Assembly (NCBI RefSeq): GCF_009821115.1 | Contig: NZ_VYTY01000008.1 | Location: 157,925-221,924, forward strand | Direction: 5' to 3' | Length of the DNA: 64,000 nt | Source of the DNA: Nitrincola alkalisediminis | Lineage (GTDB): Bacteria; Pseudomonadota; Gammaproteobacteria; Pseudomonadales; Balneatricaceae | Shown: piece after piece, positions 36,567-47,096 of the stretch | How positions within the stretch are numbered: the stretch's first letter is position 1 | How the letters are laid out: the number at the start of each line of letters is the position of its first letter | Made by a program: the position numbers and the translations under genes | Notes under the pieces: model-generated | Told to the model about the DNA's origin: nothing | What the model saw: only the letters and a program-made list of their open reading frames with translations | Database searches by the model: none

Positions 36567-38234
36567 ATGAGTCATCAAAGCGATTTAATTGCCACCGATA
36601 TCAAGCACTACCTTCATCAGCATGAAAACAAAGAACTGCTCAGACTGCTCACTTGCGGAAGTGTGGACGATGGCAAGTCAACCCTAATAGGACGCTTGCT
36701 TCACGACTCCAAAATGATCTACGAAGATCAACTGGCGGCCATTACGCACGACAGCAAAAAAGTAGGCACCACGGGCGAAGCCATCGACTTAGCCCTACTG
36801 GTCGACGGTTTGCAAGCAGAGCGAGAGCAAGGCATCACCATTGACGTTGCTTACCGTTACTTCTCCACGTCTAAGCGTAAGTTCATTATTGCGGACACAC
36901 CTGGCCACGAGCAATACACGCGTAACATGGCAACTGGCGCATCCACTTGCGACCTCGCCATTATTTTGATTGATGCGCGCCACGGTGTTCAAGTGCAAAC
37001 GCGCCGTCATAGTTTTATCGTTTCGTTGCTGGGTATTCGTCACACCATTGTTGCCATTAACAAAATGGACTTAGTGGATTACAGTGAAGAACGTTTCAAC
37101 GAAATCAAAGCGGATTATTTAGCTTTTGCCAAAGATCTAAACCTGCCGGATATCCACTTCGCCCCCATATCTGCGTTAAACGGCGATAACGTGGTCAACC
37201 CGTCAGAGCACATGCCTTGGTATACAGGTGAGCCATTGATGGCGCAACTGGAGTCCATTGAGATCGCACAGGATCAAAACTTTGCTGAGTTGCGTTTTCC
37301 TGTCCAGTATGTCAACCGCCCAAATCTGAACTTCCGTGGCTACTGCGGAACCCTAACCTCAGGCGTGGTGCGTGTCGGTGATGAACTCGCTGTTTTACCC
37401 TCTGGCAAAACCAGCCGAGTCAAATCCATAGTGACTTGGGATGGCGAGTTATCAGAGGCCTTTGCACCCATGGCTGTGACCCTGACTCTAGAAGATGAGA
37501 TCGATATCTCCAGAGGCGACTTATTAGTCCTCGCAGACAACGCCCCTAAGGCGCGTCAAGCGTTTAGTGCACACCTGGTCTGGATGGATGAAACACCTCT
37601 TAATACGCTGAAAGACTATGAGGTCAAACTGGCAACTCGTCGCCAAACGGGCAAAGTGACTCGCATACATCATAAAATCGATGTAAACACCATGGTTCAC
37701 TCCCCTGCAGCAGGGCTTGAGCTCAATGAGATTGCCAAGGTTGAAGTTCAGCTTGAACAAAGCACAGTAGCTGACGATTATCGTCAGCACAAAGGAACAG
37801 GCTCTTTTATTCTAGTCGACAGATTGACTCATCGCACTGTTGCGGCAGGTATGATTCTCTCTTCAGACAACGAAAGCCCTGAGTTTAACCTCACGCACAC
37901 GCGCACACTCACGCCTGAGTTGTGGACCCAGCGTTTAGGACAATCAGCTCAGCTGATTCAGCTGAACAGCCAAAGTAAAGAGGCCGCTCAGAGTGTACTC
38001 TTCACATTGGAAAAAGCGCTTTTTGAGCGCGGGCACTTTGTGTATCTACTGGACGCAGACACACACCCTGCCTCCCCAGAGGCCATAAAACTTCTGGCAT
38101 CATCTCTGCTTGAAACAGGTTTCATTGTTTTAACCAACATTGACATACCACTTGATCAAGCCACCACTCTTACACTCGATTCGGACAGTCCGTTAGAAAC
38201 TCAAGTAACGAACATCTTACAATTGATTGTGTGA
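36567..38234 (+). CDS. cysN: Sulfate adenylyltransferase subunit 1 (GTPase)
   Basis: GTPase subunit that drives APS formation by CysD. The translation-factor-like G domain shows [17 protein letters not shown], the switch region [17 protein letters not shown] and NKMDLVDY. Beta-barrel domains II and III follow. The protein has 555 residues; the last 90 residues or so past the barrel are not an APS kinase, since no second P-loop is seen, so this is CysN and not a CysNC fusion. AGAGGA precedes the ATG. Confidence 0.95.
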   Translation: MSHQSDLIATDIKHYLHQHENKELLRLLTCGSVDDGKSTLIGRLLHDSKMIYEDQLAAITHDSKKVGTTGEAIDLALLVDGLQAEREQGITIDVAYRYFSTSKRKFIIADTPGHEQYTRNMATGASTCDLAIILIDARHGVQVQTRRHSFIVSLLGIRHTIVAINKMDLVDYSEERFNEIKADYLAFAKDLNLPDIHFAPISALNGDNVVNPSEHMPWYTGEPLMAQLESIEIAQDQNFAELRFPVQYVNRPNLNFRGYCGTLTSGVVRVGDELAVLPSGKTSRVKSIVTWDGELSEAFAPMAVTLTLEDEIDISRGDLLVLADNAPKARQAFSAHLVWMDETPLNTLKDYEVKLATRRQTGKVTRIHHKIDVNTMVHSPAAGLELNEIAKVEVQLEQSTVADDYRQHKGTGSFILVDRLTHRTVAAGMILSSDNESPEFNLTHTRTLTPELWTQRLGQSAQLIQLNSQSKEAAQSVLFTLEKALFERGHFVYLLDADTHPASPEAIKLLASSLLETGFIVLTNIDIPLDQATTLTLDSDSPLETQVTNILQLIV

Positions 38235-38241
38235 TTTAAAT

Positions 38242-38275
38242 CCGTATCAGGGATGAGTTGGCCTCCTTGATACGG
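38242..38275 (+). terminator. Hairpin after cysN
   Basis: CCGTATCA at 38242-38249 pairs with TGATACGG at 38268-38275, with partial inner pairing of GGG and CCT. It lies 8 bases after the cysN stop and no T-run follows. Confidence 0.5.
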
Positions 38276-38402
38276 TATAATCTGCCAGCAAACGCAATAA
38301 AGCCTGCGTAAAATCAATGCATCGACTTGGTAAAACGTTACTATTGATTTGATACAAACATCACACTTTACTTCTCGACTTTCGGATTAGCTGATAACCA
38401 CT

Positions 38403-38984
38403 ATGACTGATTTTTTGCTTATCTTGATTAGCACAGTGTTAGTCAATAACTTTGTATTGGTGCAATTCTTGGGCTTATGTCCATTCATGGGTGTCTCAAA
38501 TAAGCTTGAAACAGCCATGGGCATGTCACTTGCAACCACCTTCGTCCTGACCTTAGCATCTGTTTGCAGTTACCTAGTGTATCAATACCTGCTAATGCCC
38601 TTTGATCTTGTTTATTTACGCACAATTTCGTTTATCCTCGTCATCGCAGTGGTTGTGCAATTTACTGAAATGGTTGTCCACAAAACCAGCCCTTTACTCC
38701 ATAAGCTACTCGGTATTTTCTTGCCTCTCATTACAACCAACTGTGCCGTTCTGGGCGTTGCGCTGCTCAACATTCAAAAGCAAAACGACTTCATTCAATC
38801 AATTGCATATGGCTTTGGAGCGGCTGTCGGCTTTTCTCTTGCCTTGGTTTTATTCTCTGCCATGCGCGAACGTATTGCGGTTGCTGATGTGCCTGTCACT
38901 TTCCGAGGTGCGGCAATCGGTATGGTCACCGCAGGTCTAATGTCCCTCGCTTTCATGGGCTTCACTGGCTTGGTCAAATTTTAA
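38403..38984 (+). CDS. rnfA: Rnf electron transport complex subunit A
   Basis: Inner-membrane subunit of the Rnf (Rsx) complex, which couples electron flow between NADH and ferredoxin to ion movement. The 193-residue protein has six membrane segments, with [19 protein letters not shown] and [17 protein letters not shown]; the cysteines in these two blocks are those that bind the intramembrane iron-sulfur cluster shared with RnfE. It opens the run rnfABCDGE, all closely spaced. Confidence 0.96.
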   Translation: MTDFLLILISTVLVNNFVLVQFLGLCPFMGVSNKLETAMGMSLATTFVLTLASVCSYLVYQYLLMPFDLVYLRTISFILVIAVVVQFTEMVVHKTSPLLHKLLGIFLPLITTNCAVLGVALLNIQKQNDFIQSIAYGFGAAVGFSLALVLFSAMRERIAVADVPVTFRGAAIGMVTAGLMSLAFMGFTGLVKF

Positions 38985-38996
38985 GGCAGACACACG

Positions 38997-39596
38997 ATGA
39001 GCTCTATACTTATAGCAATAGTGGTTTTATTGGTCTTAGCCTCCGTTTTTGGCATTATTTTGGGTTTTGCAGCAGTTCGCTTCCGTGTGGAAGGCGACCC
39101 AATTGTCGAACAAATCGATGCTCTACTCCCTCAAACACAATGCGGTCAATGCGGCTACCCAGGCTGCAAGCCCTATGCACAAGCCATTGCCGATGGAGAT
39201 GCAATCAACAAATGCCCACCTGGCGGCCAAAGCACCATTGATGCCTTGGCCGACTTACTGGATGTAGACGCCATTCCTCTCGATGCTGAGCATGGAGAAG
39301 AAAAGCCCAAAACAGTCGCCTACATCCGTGAAGATGAATGCATAGGTTGCACAAAGTGCATTCAAGCCTGCCCTGTCGATGCGATTTTGGGTGCTGCCAA
39401 ACAAATGCACACGGTGATTGTCAGTGAATGCACAGGGTGCGATCTCTGTGTAGAACCTTGCCCTGTCGACTGCATTGATATGATTCCTTTACCCGTCACA
39501 CCTGCCAACTGGAAGTGGCCAGCTCCGGTCTCAGATCCATCCCTTATTCTGACAGACAGAGGTCGCGGTCAACTTCTTCAGGGAGCAAGCCAATGA
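38997..39596 (+). CDS. rnfB: Rnf complex subunit B (iron-sulfur protein)
   Basis: Membrane-anchored multi-cluster ferredoxin that passes electrons into the complex. One N-terminal membrane helix (4-28) is followed by the four-cysteine cluster motif [15 protein letters not shown] and two ferredoxin CxxCxxCxxxCP motifs, [16 protein letters not shown] and [16 protein letters not shown]. The protein has 199 residues. It ends in an ATGA overlap with rnfC. Confidence 0.96.
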   Translation: MSSILIAIVVLLVLASVFGIILGFAAVRFRVEGDPIVEQIDALLPQTQCGQCGYPGCKPYAQAIADGDAINKCPPGGQSTIDALADLLDVDAIPLDAEHGEEKPKTVAYIREDECIGCTKCIQACPVDAILGAAKQMHTVIVSECTGCDLCVEPCPVDCIDMIPLPVTPANWKWPAPVSDPSLILTDRGRGQLLQGASQ

Positions 39597-41296
39597 GCCG
39601 GATTTTCAGCTTTCATGGTGGCATCCATCCACCCGAAAATAAAAAACAATCGTTAGGCGCTGATATACGCTTAGCCCCTATACCGACTCAGCTCATTTTG
39701 CCCTTACAGCAACACATTGGAAAAGCCGCTCTTCCGTGTGTAACAATAGGTGAGCGCGTGCTCAAGGGCCAAAAAATCGCAGAAGCGAATGGACGAATCA
39801 GCAGTTCACTCCACGCGCCAAGCTCAGGCATCGTCACCTACATCGGCCCCCAACCCGTCCCGCACGCCTCGGGTCTGGAGTCAGACTGTATTGTCATTGA
39901 TACCGATGGCTTGGACGAATGGACCGCCTTATCGCCGATTCTGGACTATCAATCCATGAATAAAATGGATTTGATTAATCACATTCGAGACTTAGGCATT
40001 GCAGGACTGGGTGGAGCCGGATTTCCAACCGATGTAAAACTGCATTTAGGTGATGATCACATCGTCAACACTCTAATCATTAATGCGGCCGAGTGCGAGC
40101 CGTATATTACCGCTGACGACGCTCTGATGAGAGAACGCAGTGATGAGGTTTTAGCAGGGATTGAAATTATTGCGCACCTTCTCAAGCCAAGCCATATCCT
40201 GATCGGCATTGAAGACAATAAGCCTCAAGCAATAAAAGCACTTGACCACGCCCTGCGCACATCAACATTAAATATCGACATCTGCGTTGTACCGACGAAA
40301 TACCCATCCGGTGGCGAAAAACAACTTATTCAACTACTCACAGGAATTGAAGTTCCTTCAGGCTCAATTCCGGCCGACATAGGTATTGTCTGCCAGAATG
40401 TAGGCACCACTGCAGCAATTTACCGAGCGATTTTTAAAGGCGAACCTTTAATTTCGCGCGTGGTCACTCTCACGGGATATGCGCTCGGGCATCGTCAAAA
40501 TTATGAAGCCCTGATTGGTACACCGTTTACGACACTGCTTGAGGCCGCTGAAGTCAACCGCAAGGCTCTATTTCGACTTGTAATGGGTGGCCCGATGATG
40601 GGCATTAGCGTCAATGATGAACGCATACCTGTCATCAAGACGACCAATTGCATCATTGCGGCAACTAAAGATGAAATGCCACCCGCTCAACCAGCACAAC
40701 CCTGTATACGCTGTGGCATGTGTGAGCAGGTTTGCCCAGCCTCACTTCTCCCCCAACAGCTCTTCTGGTTTGCTCAGGGGCGTGAGTTCGAGAAAGCCAA
40801 ACATCACAATTTATTTGACTGCATTGAATGTGGCGCCTGCGCCTATGTTTGCCCAAGCAACATTCCATTGGTTCAACATTATCGTTTTGCAAAATCTGAG
40901 ATACGTACTGAAGAGTTTGAACAACAAAAAGCCTCCCATGCACGCATTCGCTTTGAAGCTAGACAAGCTCGCCTAGAACGAGAAGCAGCCGAAAAAGAGT
41001 TACGAAGAAAAGAGCGAGCAGAGGCCGCGGCAAAACAGCAAGCCGAACGTAAACTTGCCGAGGCAGCACCGAAAGAAGTGAGTACTGATGAGGAAAAAGC
41101 GACTCAACTTAAGCAGCTTAAAACAGCAGCATCCGTTGCCCGAACAAAACTGAAAAAAGCGAATGACGCCTTAAAAAATGCGCGAGAAAAAGGCTTAGAA
41201 GGAATAGATAAGTTGGAAGCAACCATTTTGCTGCTGGAACAAAAAGCCAATGAGGCACAACAAGCCTGGATAGACGCTGGCGGGGAGCAAAACTAA
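39593..41296 (+). CDS. rnfC: Rnf complex subunit C (NADH-binding)
   Basis: Peripheral subunit that oxidises or reduces NAD and holds FMN. The real start is the ATG at 39593, which overlaps the rnfB stop and follows GGGAG; a longer frame from 39515 would lie in rnfB. The 567-residue protein has the opening [13 protein letters not shown], the nucleotide and flavin region [12 protein letters not shown] and [10 protein letters not shown], then two 4Fe-4S motifs, [12 protein letters not shown] and [14 protein letters not shown]-terminal charged Ala/Lys/Glu-rich coiled tail of about 120 residues follows, common in RnfC of this group. Confidence 0.95.
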   Translation: MSRIFSFHGGIHPPENKKQSLGADIRLAPIPTQLILPLQQHIGKAALPCVTIGERVLKGQKIAEANGRISSSLHAPSSGIVTYIGPQPVPHASGLESDCIVIDTDGLDEWTALSPILDYQSMNKMDLINHIRDLGIAGLGGAGFPTDVKLHLGDDHIVNTLIINAAECEPYITADDALMRERSDEVLAGIEIIAHLLKPSHILIGIEDNKPQAIKALDHALRTSTLNIDICVVPTKYPSGGEKQLIQLLTGIEVPSGSIPADIGIVCQNVGTTAAIYRAIFKGEPLISRVVTLTGYALGHRQNYEALIGTPFTTLLEAAEVNRKALFRLVMGGPMMGISVNDERIPVIKTTNCIIAATKDEMPPAQPAQPCIRCGMCEQVCPASLLPQQLFWFAQGREFEKAKHHNLFDCIECGACAYVCPSNIPLVQHYRFAKSEIRTEEFEQQKASHARIRFEARQARLEREAAEKELRRKERAEAAAKQQAERKLAEAAPKEVSTDEEKATQLKQLKTAASVARTKLKKANDALKNAREKGLEGIDKLEATILLLEQKANEAQQAWIDAGGEQN

Positions 41297-42354
41297 TGGC
41301 ACTGATTCATTTAAGCTCCCCCCATGTCTCCAAGGCTAACTCAACCGCTCGCGTCATGCGACTCGTATTGCTGGCAACGCTCCCAGCAGTATTGGCGCTC
41401 ACGTTCTTTTTTGGTTGGGGAAGCTTAATACAGATTTTTTTAGCCTGTACGTTTGCACTCATTTTTGAAGCCTGTGCTTTATACTTACGACAACGTTCAT
41501 TACGCTTTTTTCTTAGTGATGGCAGCGCATTGGTAACGGCGCTCCTGCTCGCGCTTGCCATCCCACCCATGGCACCTTGGTGGATAACAGCCGTTGGGAT
41601 GTTCAGTGCAATTGTTATTGCCAAACACTTGTATGGTGGGTTGGGACAAAATCCGTTTAACCCTGCCATGGTCGCATACGCACTGCTATTAATTTCATTT
41701 CCAGTCGAAATGACACAATGGAATGCCCCTTTTGTGCTAATAGGTGATTCTTGGCAAGCGCTACCTAGCCTCTCACAAACACTTGCCATTATCTTTAACT
41801 CGTCTCAGGCACTAGCACTGGATGCGTATACTGGCGCAACTCCTTTAGAAGTGTTAAAGCATAAAGGCAGCCTCACGACCGAAGAAATTTGGCGCTCCTC
41901 AGATGTTCTCAACCAGGGTGTGTTTGCATGGTACGGCGTCAGCGCTGCGTGGTTGATGGGTGGAATTTTTCTTATTTATCGAAAAATTATGACGTGGCAC
42001 GCCCCCTTGTCCATGCTCGTAACGTTATTTATCCTAGCCAGCCTGTTTTACGGTGGCGATCCCTCAAACTTTGCAGATCCCTTTGTGCACCTTGGTGTAG
42101 GCGCAACGATGATGGGAGCCTTTTTTATCGCCACAGATCCGGTCTCAGGTGCAACCAGCAATAAAGGTAAAGTCGTCTTTGGCATTGGCCTCGGTATTTT
42201 AATTTATGTCATTCGAACTTGGGGCAACTACCCTGATGCAGTGGCATTTGCTGTATTATTAATGAATCTATCCGCGCCTTTTATCGATCAATACACTCAG
42301 CCACGTAGCTATGGTCATAAACACTCTTCACCCACTCGCGGAGGTCATCGCTAA
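41296..42354 (+). CDS. rnfD: Rnf complex subunit D (flavin-bearing membrane subunit)
   Basis: Integral membrane subunit of 352 residues with about nine membrane segments, related to NqrB. The sequence TGATPLEVLK carries the threonine to which FMN is covalently bound. Other marks are GGLGQNPFNPAMVAYALLLISFP and ATDPVSGATSNKGK. The start shares a base with the rnfC stop. It sits in the standard gene order. Confidence 0.95.
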   Translation: MALIHLSSPHVSKANSTARVMRLVLLATLPAVLALTFFFGWGSLIQIFLACTFALIFEACALYLRQRSLRFFLSDGSALVTALLLALAIPPMAPWWITAVGMFSAIVIAKHLYGGLGQNPFNPAMVAYALLLISFPVEMTQWNAPFVLIGDSWQALPSLSQTLAIIFNSSQALALDAYTGATPLEVLKHKGSLTTEEIWRSSDVLNQGVFAWYGVSAAWLMGGIFLIYRKIMTWHAPLSMLVTLFILASLFYGGDPSNFADPFVHLGVGATMMGAFFIATDPVSGATSNKGKVVFGIGLGILIYVIRTWGNYPDAVAFAVLLMNLSAPFIDQYTQPRSYGHKHSSPTRGGHR

Positions 42355-43007
42355 TGGATTTACGCCATAGCATTCGCAAAAGCGTTCTGGGCATCTCAAT
42401 TTTTGCAGCGGTAACGGCTGGACTGATTGCAACCACACACGTGTTAACGCGGGATAGAATCGAGACCAATCACCAAGAGCACCAAGCACGCGCTTTGTAC
42501 GAAATCATTCCACGGCATGTTGATGAAAATTTACATTTAAATACGTGGGAAATGAACTTACCTGAGTTAGGTGCCTCCAATCCTGTTATCGTTTTTAGAG
42601 CCATTGAGGATCAAGAGGTTAAGGCCGTGATTATTCCAGTCATTGCTCAGGATGGCTACAGTGGTGATATCGAAATGCTGGTCGGCATCTGGCAAGATGG
42701 TCGCACAGCAGGTGTTCGTGTTTTGTCACACAAAGAAACACCCGGACTTGGAGATAAAATCGAACTGGCAAAATCGAACTGGATTCTTGATTTTGACGAT
42801 GCGCAGTACCAAGTTCAGGAAGCCTATCGCTGGAATGTTCGAAAAGATGGCGGTGATTTCGATCAATTTACCGGAGCCACCATCACACCAAGAGCCGTTG
42901 TTCGTATGGTTTCGCGCACGCTACAAACCTTCGAACAACGACGTATCGATTTTTTATCCTTGCCTACTCAAGACACCCAATTAAGCGAGACTCGCAATGG
43001 CAACTGA
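42354..43007 (+). CDS. rnfG: Rnf complex subunit G (FMN-binding)
   Basis: Periplasm-facing subunit of 217 residues, anchored by one helix at about 10-30. The C-terminal FMN-binding domain ends with [15 protein letters not shown], whose threonine takes the covalent flavin. Also visible is [13 protein letters not shown]. Its start shares a base with the rnfD stop and its end overlaps the start of rnfE by 11 bases. Confidence 0.95.
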   Translation: MDLRHSIRKSVLGISIFAAVTAGLIATTHVLTRDRIETNHQEHQARALYEIIPRHVDENLHLNTWEMNLPELGASNPVIVFRAIEDQEVKAVIIPVIAQDGYSGDIEMLVGIWQDGRTAGVRVLSHKETPGLGDKIELAKSNWILDFDDAQYQVQEAYRWNVRKDGGDFDQFTGATITPRAVVRMVSRTLQTFEQRRIDFLSLPTQDTQLSETRNGN

Positions 43008-43704
43008 CTTGAACAAAATTGTTAAAGATGGACTCTGGACAAACAACCCAGCGTTAGTGCAACTCTTAGGCCTATGCCCTTTACTTGCCGTTACAGGGAC
43101 AGTCGTGAATGCAATTGGCTTAGGAATTGCAAGCATTGTCGTACTGATTGGCTCCAACTTAACGGTCTCAGCCTTTCGTAATCAGGTTCCTGAGTCTGTT
43201 CGTTTACCTATATTCGTCATGATCATCGCCGCTTTTGTAACGGCAATCGAGCTGCTGATGCAAGCCTTTACCTATGAGCTGTATCTGATCTTGGGAATTT
43301 TCATACCATTAATCGTCACCAACTGCGCCATCATGGGTCGAGCCGATGCCTTCGCCTCAAAAAATACCATCCTTGACTCTACAGTTGATGGATTAATGAT
43401 GGGGGTCGGCTTCACACTTGTACTAATTTTACTGGGGGCCATGCGTGAAGCCATTGCTTTTGGTACACTCTTTAGCAACATGCATCTCATCTTCGGTGAC
43501 ATAGCACGAAACTGGCAAATAACTCTAATTGAAGAGTATCGCGGCTTCCTCTTTGCAGCCTTGCCGCCAGGTGCATTTGTCGGGCTTGGCTTACTAATCG
43601 CTTTGAAGAATAAAATTGATTTGCATATAAAAAATCGCGCAATTACGGCGCAAAGTCTCGAAACTACTTCAGCCGGTTCTAAGCGAGTGCGAATAACAGG
43701 CTGA
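42997..43704 (+). CDS. rnfE: Rnf complex subunit E
   Basis: Six-helix membrane subunit, paralogous to RnfA but inserted in the opposite topology. The cysteine blocks [17 protein letters not shown] and [19 protein letters not shown] match those of RnfA and supply the other two ligands of the shared cluster. The 235-residue protein ends 14 bases before the start of an MscS gene. In many relatives nth follows rnfE directly; here three other genes come first. Confidence 0.95.
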   Translation: MATDLNKIVKDGLWTNNPALVQLLGLCPLLAVTGTVVNAIGLGIASIVVLIGSNLTVSAFRNQVPESVRLPIFVMIIAAFVTAIELLMQAFTYELYLILGIFIPLIVTNCAIMGRADAFASKNTILDSTVDGLMMGVGFTLVLILLGAMREAIAFGTLFSNMHLIFGDIARNWQITLIEEYRGFLFAALPPGAFVGLGLLIALKNKIDLHIKNRAITAQSLETTSAGSKRVRITG

Positions 43705-43718
43705 TCTTGGAGGGTGTT

Positions 43719-45989
43719 TTGTATATCAATATCTGGCTACGTCGTTGCTTTTTATTCTTCGCACTGATACTGGCTACTTTTTCATCCGTAAACGCTGAAA
43801 CGCAAGAAAGCCAATCGTATGAAGCCTTAGCGGCTTTACTTGAAAACGATGCGCTTAGGGCGCAGCTTATTCAAGACTTACGCACACTGGCCTCACCGCA
43901 CGAAGACGCGGCGGCCATCGATACATCAAGTGACAACGTTTCGCTAGCACGCCAAATAGCCAATCAAACACAATTTATTGCCGAAGAGCTGATCAGCCAA
44001 ATTATATCAGGCGTAGGCGCCCTCAATAGCTTAACGGATGAAGGCTCATCGGTTGATTGGAGTACGATCACACTAAGCGTCTTGAATCTAGGCTATGTTA
44101 TTTTAGCAACCCTGTTAACCTTTTTTATTCTTCGTCGCCTTCTAACCCCTCTCTTTAGAATGGCCGATGGCTGGACAACGCAAAGCCATGCTTTTGCCCC
44201 TCTATTAATGCGTTTGTTTGCAGTCATTTTTGCCGCAATCGCGGATCTATTTGCAGTTGGCGTGGCTTGGGTTGCGGGTTACGGAGTAGCGCTTTTACTT
44301 GTTGGTGAACTCGGGGGCATGGACTCAACCCAGTCATTATTTTTAAATGCGTTTCTTTTAATTGAAGCCTTTAAAGCCATTGTTAGGATGGTGTTTTCAT
44401 CAAGATTTGATGGTTTACGCCTTTTACCTATGTGCGCTGAAACCTCTGCTTACTGGAACACTTGGATCGCCCGTTTAAGCGGATTTATCGGCTATGGTAT
44501 GCTTCTGCTGGTTCCGGTTATCAACTTTCACTTAACTCCTGTTTTAGGGCGCTTCGTCAGCTTGCTGATTATGCTAGTAGCCTTCTCTTATGCCTTTGTC
44601 ATCATCATGCAAAATAAAGCACGTGTATCAACGCAGATTAGAGCTCGCGCAGAAGAAGCCGACTTCGCATTTACAACCGTATTACTCAATATGCTGGCAC
44701 GCAGTTGGCATGTGATTTCAATTGCGTATTTCGCAGGTCTCTTGCTGGTAACGGTTATCCGACCAGACGATGCACTTCCTATTATGTTACAAGCCAGCTT
44801 GCAAACATTGATTGCCGTCGGTGCTGGATTATTTATATCCGCATTGTTAACCCAAATTATTTCCAGACAAATTCGGATTCCCGAAGAAACAAAATTACGA
44901 TTTCCGGCACTTGAGGCACGTTTAAATGGTTTTATACCGACATCGCTGAAAATCATTCGCTTAGTCATTATGCTGATTGTAATGGCCTTGGTTTTAGATG
45001 CTTGGGGGTTGTTCAACCTGAACCTGTGGCTAGCCTCAACAGGCGGTACGCGTTTTGTTAGCATGCTGCTCAGCGTTGCGTTAATTCTAATTGTTTCTAA
45101 ATTACTTTGGATTGCGTTTGCCAGCTGGGTTGAACATCGATTAAACCCTAACACAGGCTCAGGCGAACCCAGTGCGCGAGAAAAAACACTGCTTACGCTC
45201 TTTCGCAACGCCGTCATGATCAGCTTAACGGTTCTAACCGCTATGATAACCCTAGCCGAACTCGGCATTAATATTGGGCCATTAATAGCAGGTGCTGGTG
45301 TCATTGGTTTAGCCATAGGCTTTGGCGCCCAAACCCTAGTTAAGGATGTCATCACTGGCGTCTTTATCCAGTTAGAAAACGCCATTAATACGGGCGATGT
45401 TGTTACTGCAGATGGGATCACAGGCACCGCCGAAAACCTGACCATTCGCTCACTCGGTTTACGAGACCGTTTTGGTACATATCACCTCATCCCCTTTTCA
45501 TCCATCACGAGCGTATCGAACTACATGAGAGGTTTTGGCTACCACGTGGGCGAATATGGCGTTGCCTATCGTGAAGATACTGACGAAGTCGTTGTCCGCT
45601 TACGAGAAGCCTTTGATGAGCTAATGACCGATCCCGAGATGCAAGCCGTTATCATGGGTGAGCTTGAAGTGCAGGGTATTACCGAGTTTGGTGATAATGC
45701 GGTTAACATACGAGTTCGAATCAAAACATTACCAGGTTCACAATGGGGCGTTGGCCGGGCCTATAATCGTCTAGTTAAGCGACATTTTGATGCTGCAGGC
45801 GTGGAAATCCCCTTCCCGCACCTCACTGTTTATTTTGGCCAAAACAAAGATGGATCAGCACCGCCAGCACCTATTAATATTGTGAAAATGCCTTCAACAC
45901 AGCAGCGCTCCCTGAACAGCGATATTGATGCTGACAGAGCACGCACCAATACAGACGCTCGTGGTGATTATGAAGAACCGGATAACTAG
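43719..45989 (+). CDS. Large MscS-family mechanosensitive channel
   Basis: Membrane channel of about 756 residues. It starts with a signal peptide ending at SVNA, a periplasmic helical part (about 27-115), then a series of membrane helices and the MscS pore and beta domains near the C-terminus. The pore helix is GPLIAGAGVIGLAIGFGAQTLVKD, with alternating Gly and Ala, followed by GVFIQLENAINTGDVV. The likely start is TTG at 43719, since GGAGG lies five bases before it; the next TTG upstream falls inside that ribosome site. It follows rnfE so closely that it is probably in the same transcript. Confidence 0.88.
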   Translation: MYINIWLRRCFLFFALILATFSSVNAETQESQSYEALAALLENDALRAQLIQDLRTLASPHEDAAAIDTSSDNVSLARQIANQTQFIAEELISQIISGVGALNSLTDEGSSVDWSTITLSVLNLGYVILATLLTFFILRRLLTPLFRMADGWTTQSHAFAPLLMRLFAVIFAAIADLFAVGVAWVAGYGVALLLVGELGGMDSTQSLFLNAFLLIEAFKAIVRMVFSSRFDGLRLLPMCAETSAYWNTWIARLSGFIGYGMLLLVPVINFHLTPVLGRFVSLLIMLVAFSYAFVIIMQNKARVSTQIRARAEEADFAFTTVLLNMLARSWHVISIAYFAGLLLVTVIRPDDALPIMLQASLQTLIAVGAGLFISALLTQIISRQIRIPEETKLRFPALEARLNGFIPTSLKIIRLVIMLIVMALVLDAWGLFNLNLWLASTGGTRFVSMLLSVALILIVSKLLWIAFASWVEHRLNPNTGSGEPSAREKTLLTLFRNAVMISLTVLTAMITLAELGINIGPLIAGAGVIGLAIGFGAQTLVKDVITGVFIQLENAINTGDVVTADGITGTAENLTIRSLGLRDRFGTYHLIPFSSITSVSNYMRGFGYHVGEYGVAYREDTDEVVVRLREAFDELMTDPEMQAVIMGELEVQGITEFGDNAVNIRVRIKTLPGSQWGVGRAYNRLVKRHFDAAGVEIPFPHLTVYFGQNKDGSAPPAPINIVKMPSTQQRSLNSDIDADRARTNTDARGDYEEPDN

Positions 45990-46085
45990 CTGATTTTGAA
46001 TGTGGGTAATCAAATTGCATGACGCTTAAATTTTGGTTACTCTCATTATCTAGAAGAATAAAATATCTTAATCGGAGCTTTTTAC

Positions 46086-47096
46086 GTGGCACAATCAATA
46101 CCCGTTGTCATTTGCGATGATTCTCGCTTAGCTAGAAAGCAAATGGCTCGTGCCCTTTCTCATTGGAACGTTGAGATTACTCAAGCTGAACATGGACTTC
46201 AGGCACTCGAAGCCATTCGTGCAGGTAAAGGGCATATTATGTTCCTCGATCTCAACATGCCGATTATGGATGGCTATCAGGTTCTTGAGCGTGTCCGTCG
46301 TGATGATCTACCCTGCTTGGTTATCGTTGTATCAGGTGACATCCAAGAGGATGCACAAATTCGCGTCATGTCACTTGGGGCAATCGGTTTTATCAATAAG
46401 CCCATCAACGAACACATCCTTTGCGAGTCGTTAAAAGCTTACGGACTGCTGGATGAACTCCAAGCCCGAACCTCCACCTCAACTCAATTTTCTGCATCCG
46501 CCGAAGATATCCCTAAGGATATGTTTGACCTTGCACGTGAAACAGCAAACGTTGCCATGGGTCGAGCGGCAGGCTTATTAGCAAAGCTTTTAAATGTATT
46601 TGTGCACTTGCCTGTACCTAAAGTTCAATTAATAAGCATTGCTGAAGTTGATATGGCACTGCAAGCCAGCAGTGGCTATGACCCAATCACCACAGTATGC
46701 CAAGGTTTTATCGGCAAAAGCATAGCAGGCGAAGCCCTGCTCATGTTTAAAGAGTCCAATATTTCACAAATTGCTCAATTGCTCAAATATGATGGTGACA
46801 TTAATGAAGCAGCAGAGCGTGAACTTATCATGGATATCAGTAATGTGCTTGTCGGCGCCTTTATCCGCAACTTTGGTCAATTAATAAATGTTGAGTTCAG
46901 CCAAGGAACACCTCAGATACTAGGGTTGCATTGCCACGCCCCTAATCTTCAACAAAATCCAGCCGAGTGGAAAAATACGCTGTCTATCGAAATTGAGTAT
47001 ACGATTGAAAACACCAATATTAGTTGTGATCTTTTGGTATTATTCACTGAGGACTCGCTGTCATCACTCTCTGAACGCATGGAGCAACTTACATGA
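46086..47096 (+). CDS. Response regulator with CheC-type phosphatase domain
   Basis: A 336-residue protein made of a receiver domain (1-120) and a CheC-like domain (about 145-336). The receiver has Asp11-Asp12, the phospho-acceptor Asp55 in MFLDLNMPIMDG and Lys in FINKPI. The second part contains two CheC active-site patterns: DLARETANVAMG fits DxxxExxNxxxG, and ELIMDISNVLVG is a close second. It may therefore dephosphorylate CheY-like proteins when its own receiver is phosphorylated. The start is GTG at 46086 with CGGAGC upstream. It overlaps the next gene, a diguanylate cyclase, by an ATGA junction, suggesting joint function. Confidence 0.85.
   Translation: MAQSIPVVICDDSRLARKQMARALSHWNVEITQAEHGLQALEAIRAGKGHIMFLDLNMPIMDGYQVLERVRRDDLPCLVIVVSGDIQEDAQIRVMSLGAIGFINKPINEHILCESLKAYGLLDELQARTSTSTQFSASAEDIPKDMFDLARETANVAMGRAAGLLAKLLNVFVHLPVPKVQLISIAEVDMALQASSGYDPITTVCQGFIGKSIAGEALLMFKESNISQIAQLLKYDGDINEAAERELIMDISNVLVGAFIRNFGQLINVEFSQGTPQILGLHCHAPNLQQNPAEWKNTLSIEIEYTIENTNISCDLLVLFTEDSLSSLSERMEQLT

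Noticed and set aside
38344..38357. FNR-like sequence TTGATTTGATACAA before rnfA
   Set aside because: Two mismatches to the consensus in AT-rich sequence; likely chance.
44588..45445. A 285-codon minus-strand frame within the mscS gene
   Set aside because: It is the shadow of a membrane-protein gene; its composition is low in recognisable motifs and the plus-strand MscS domains are clear.
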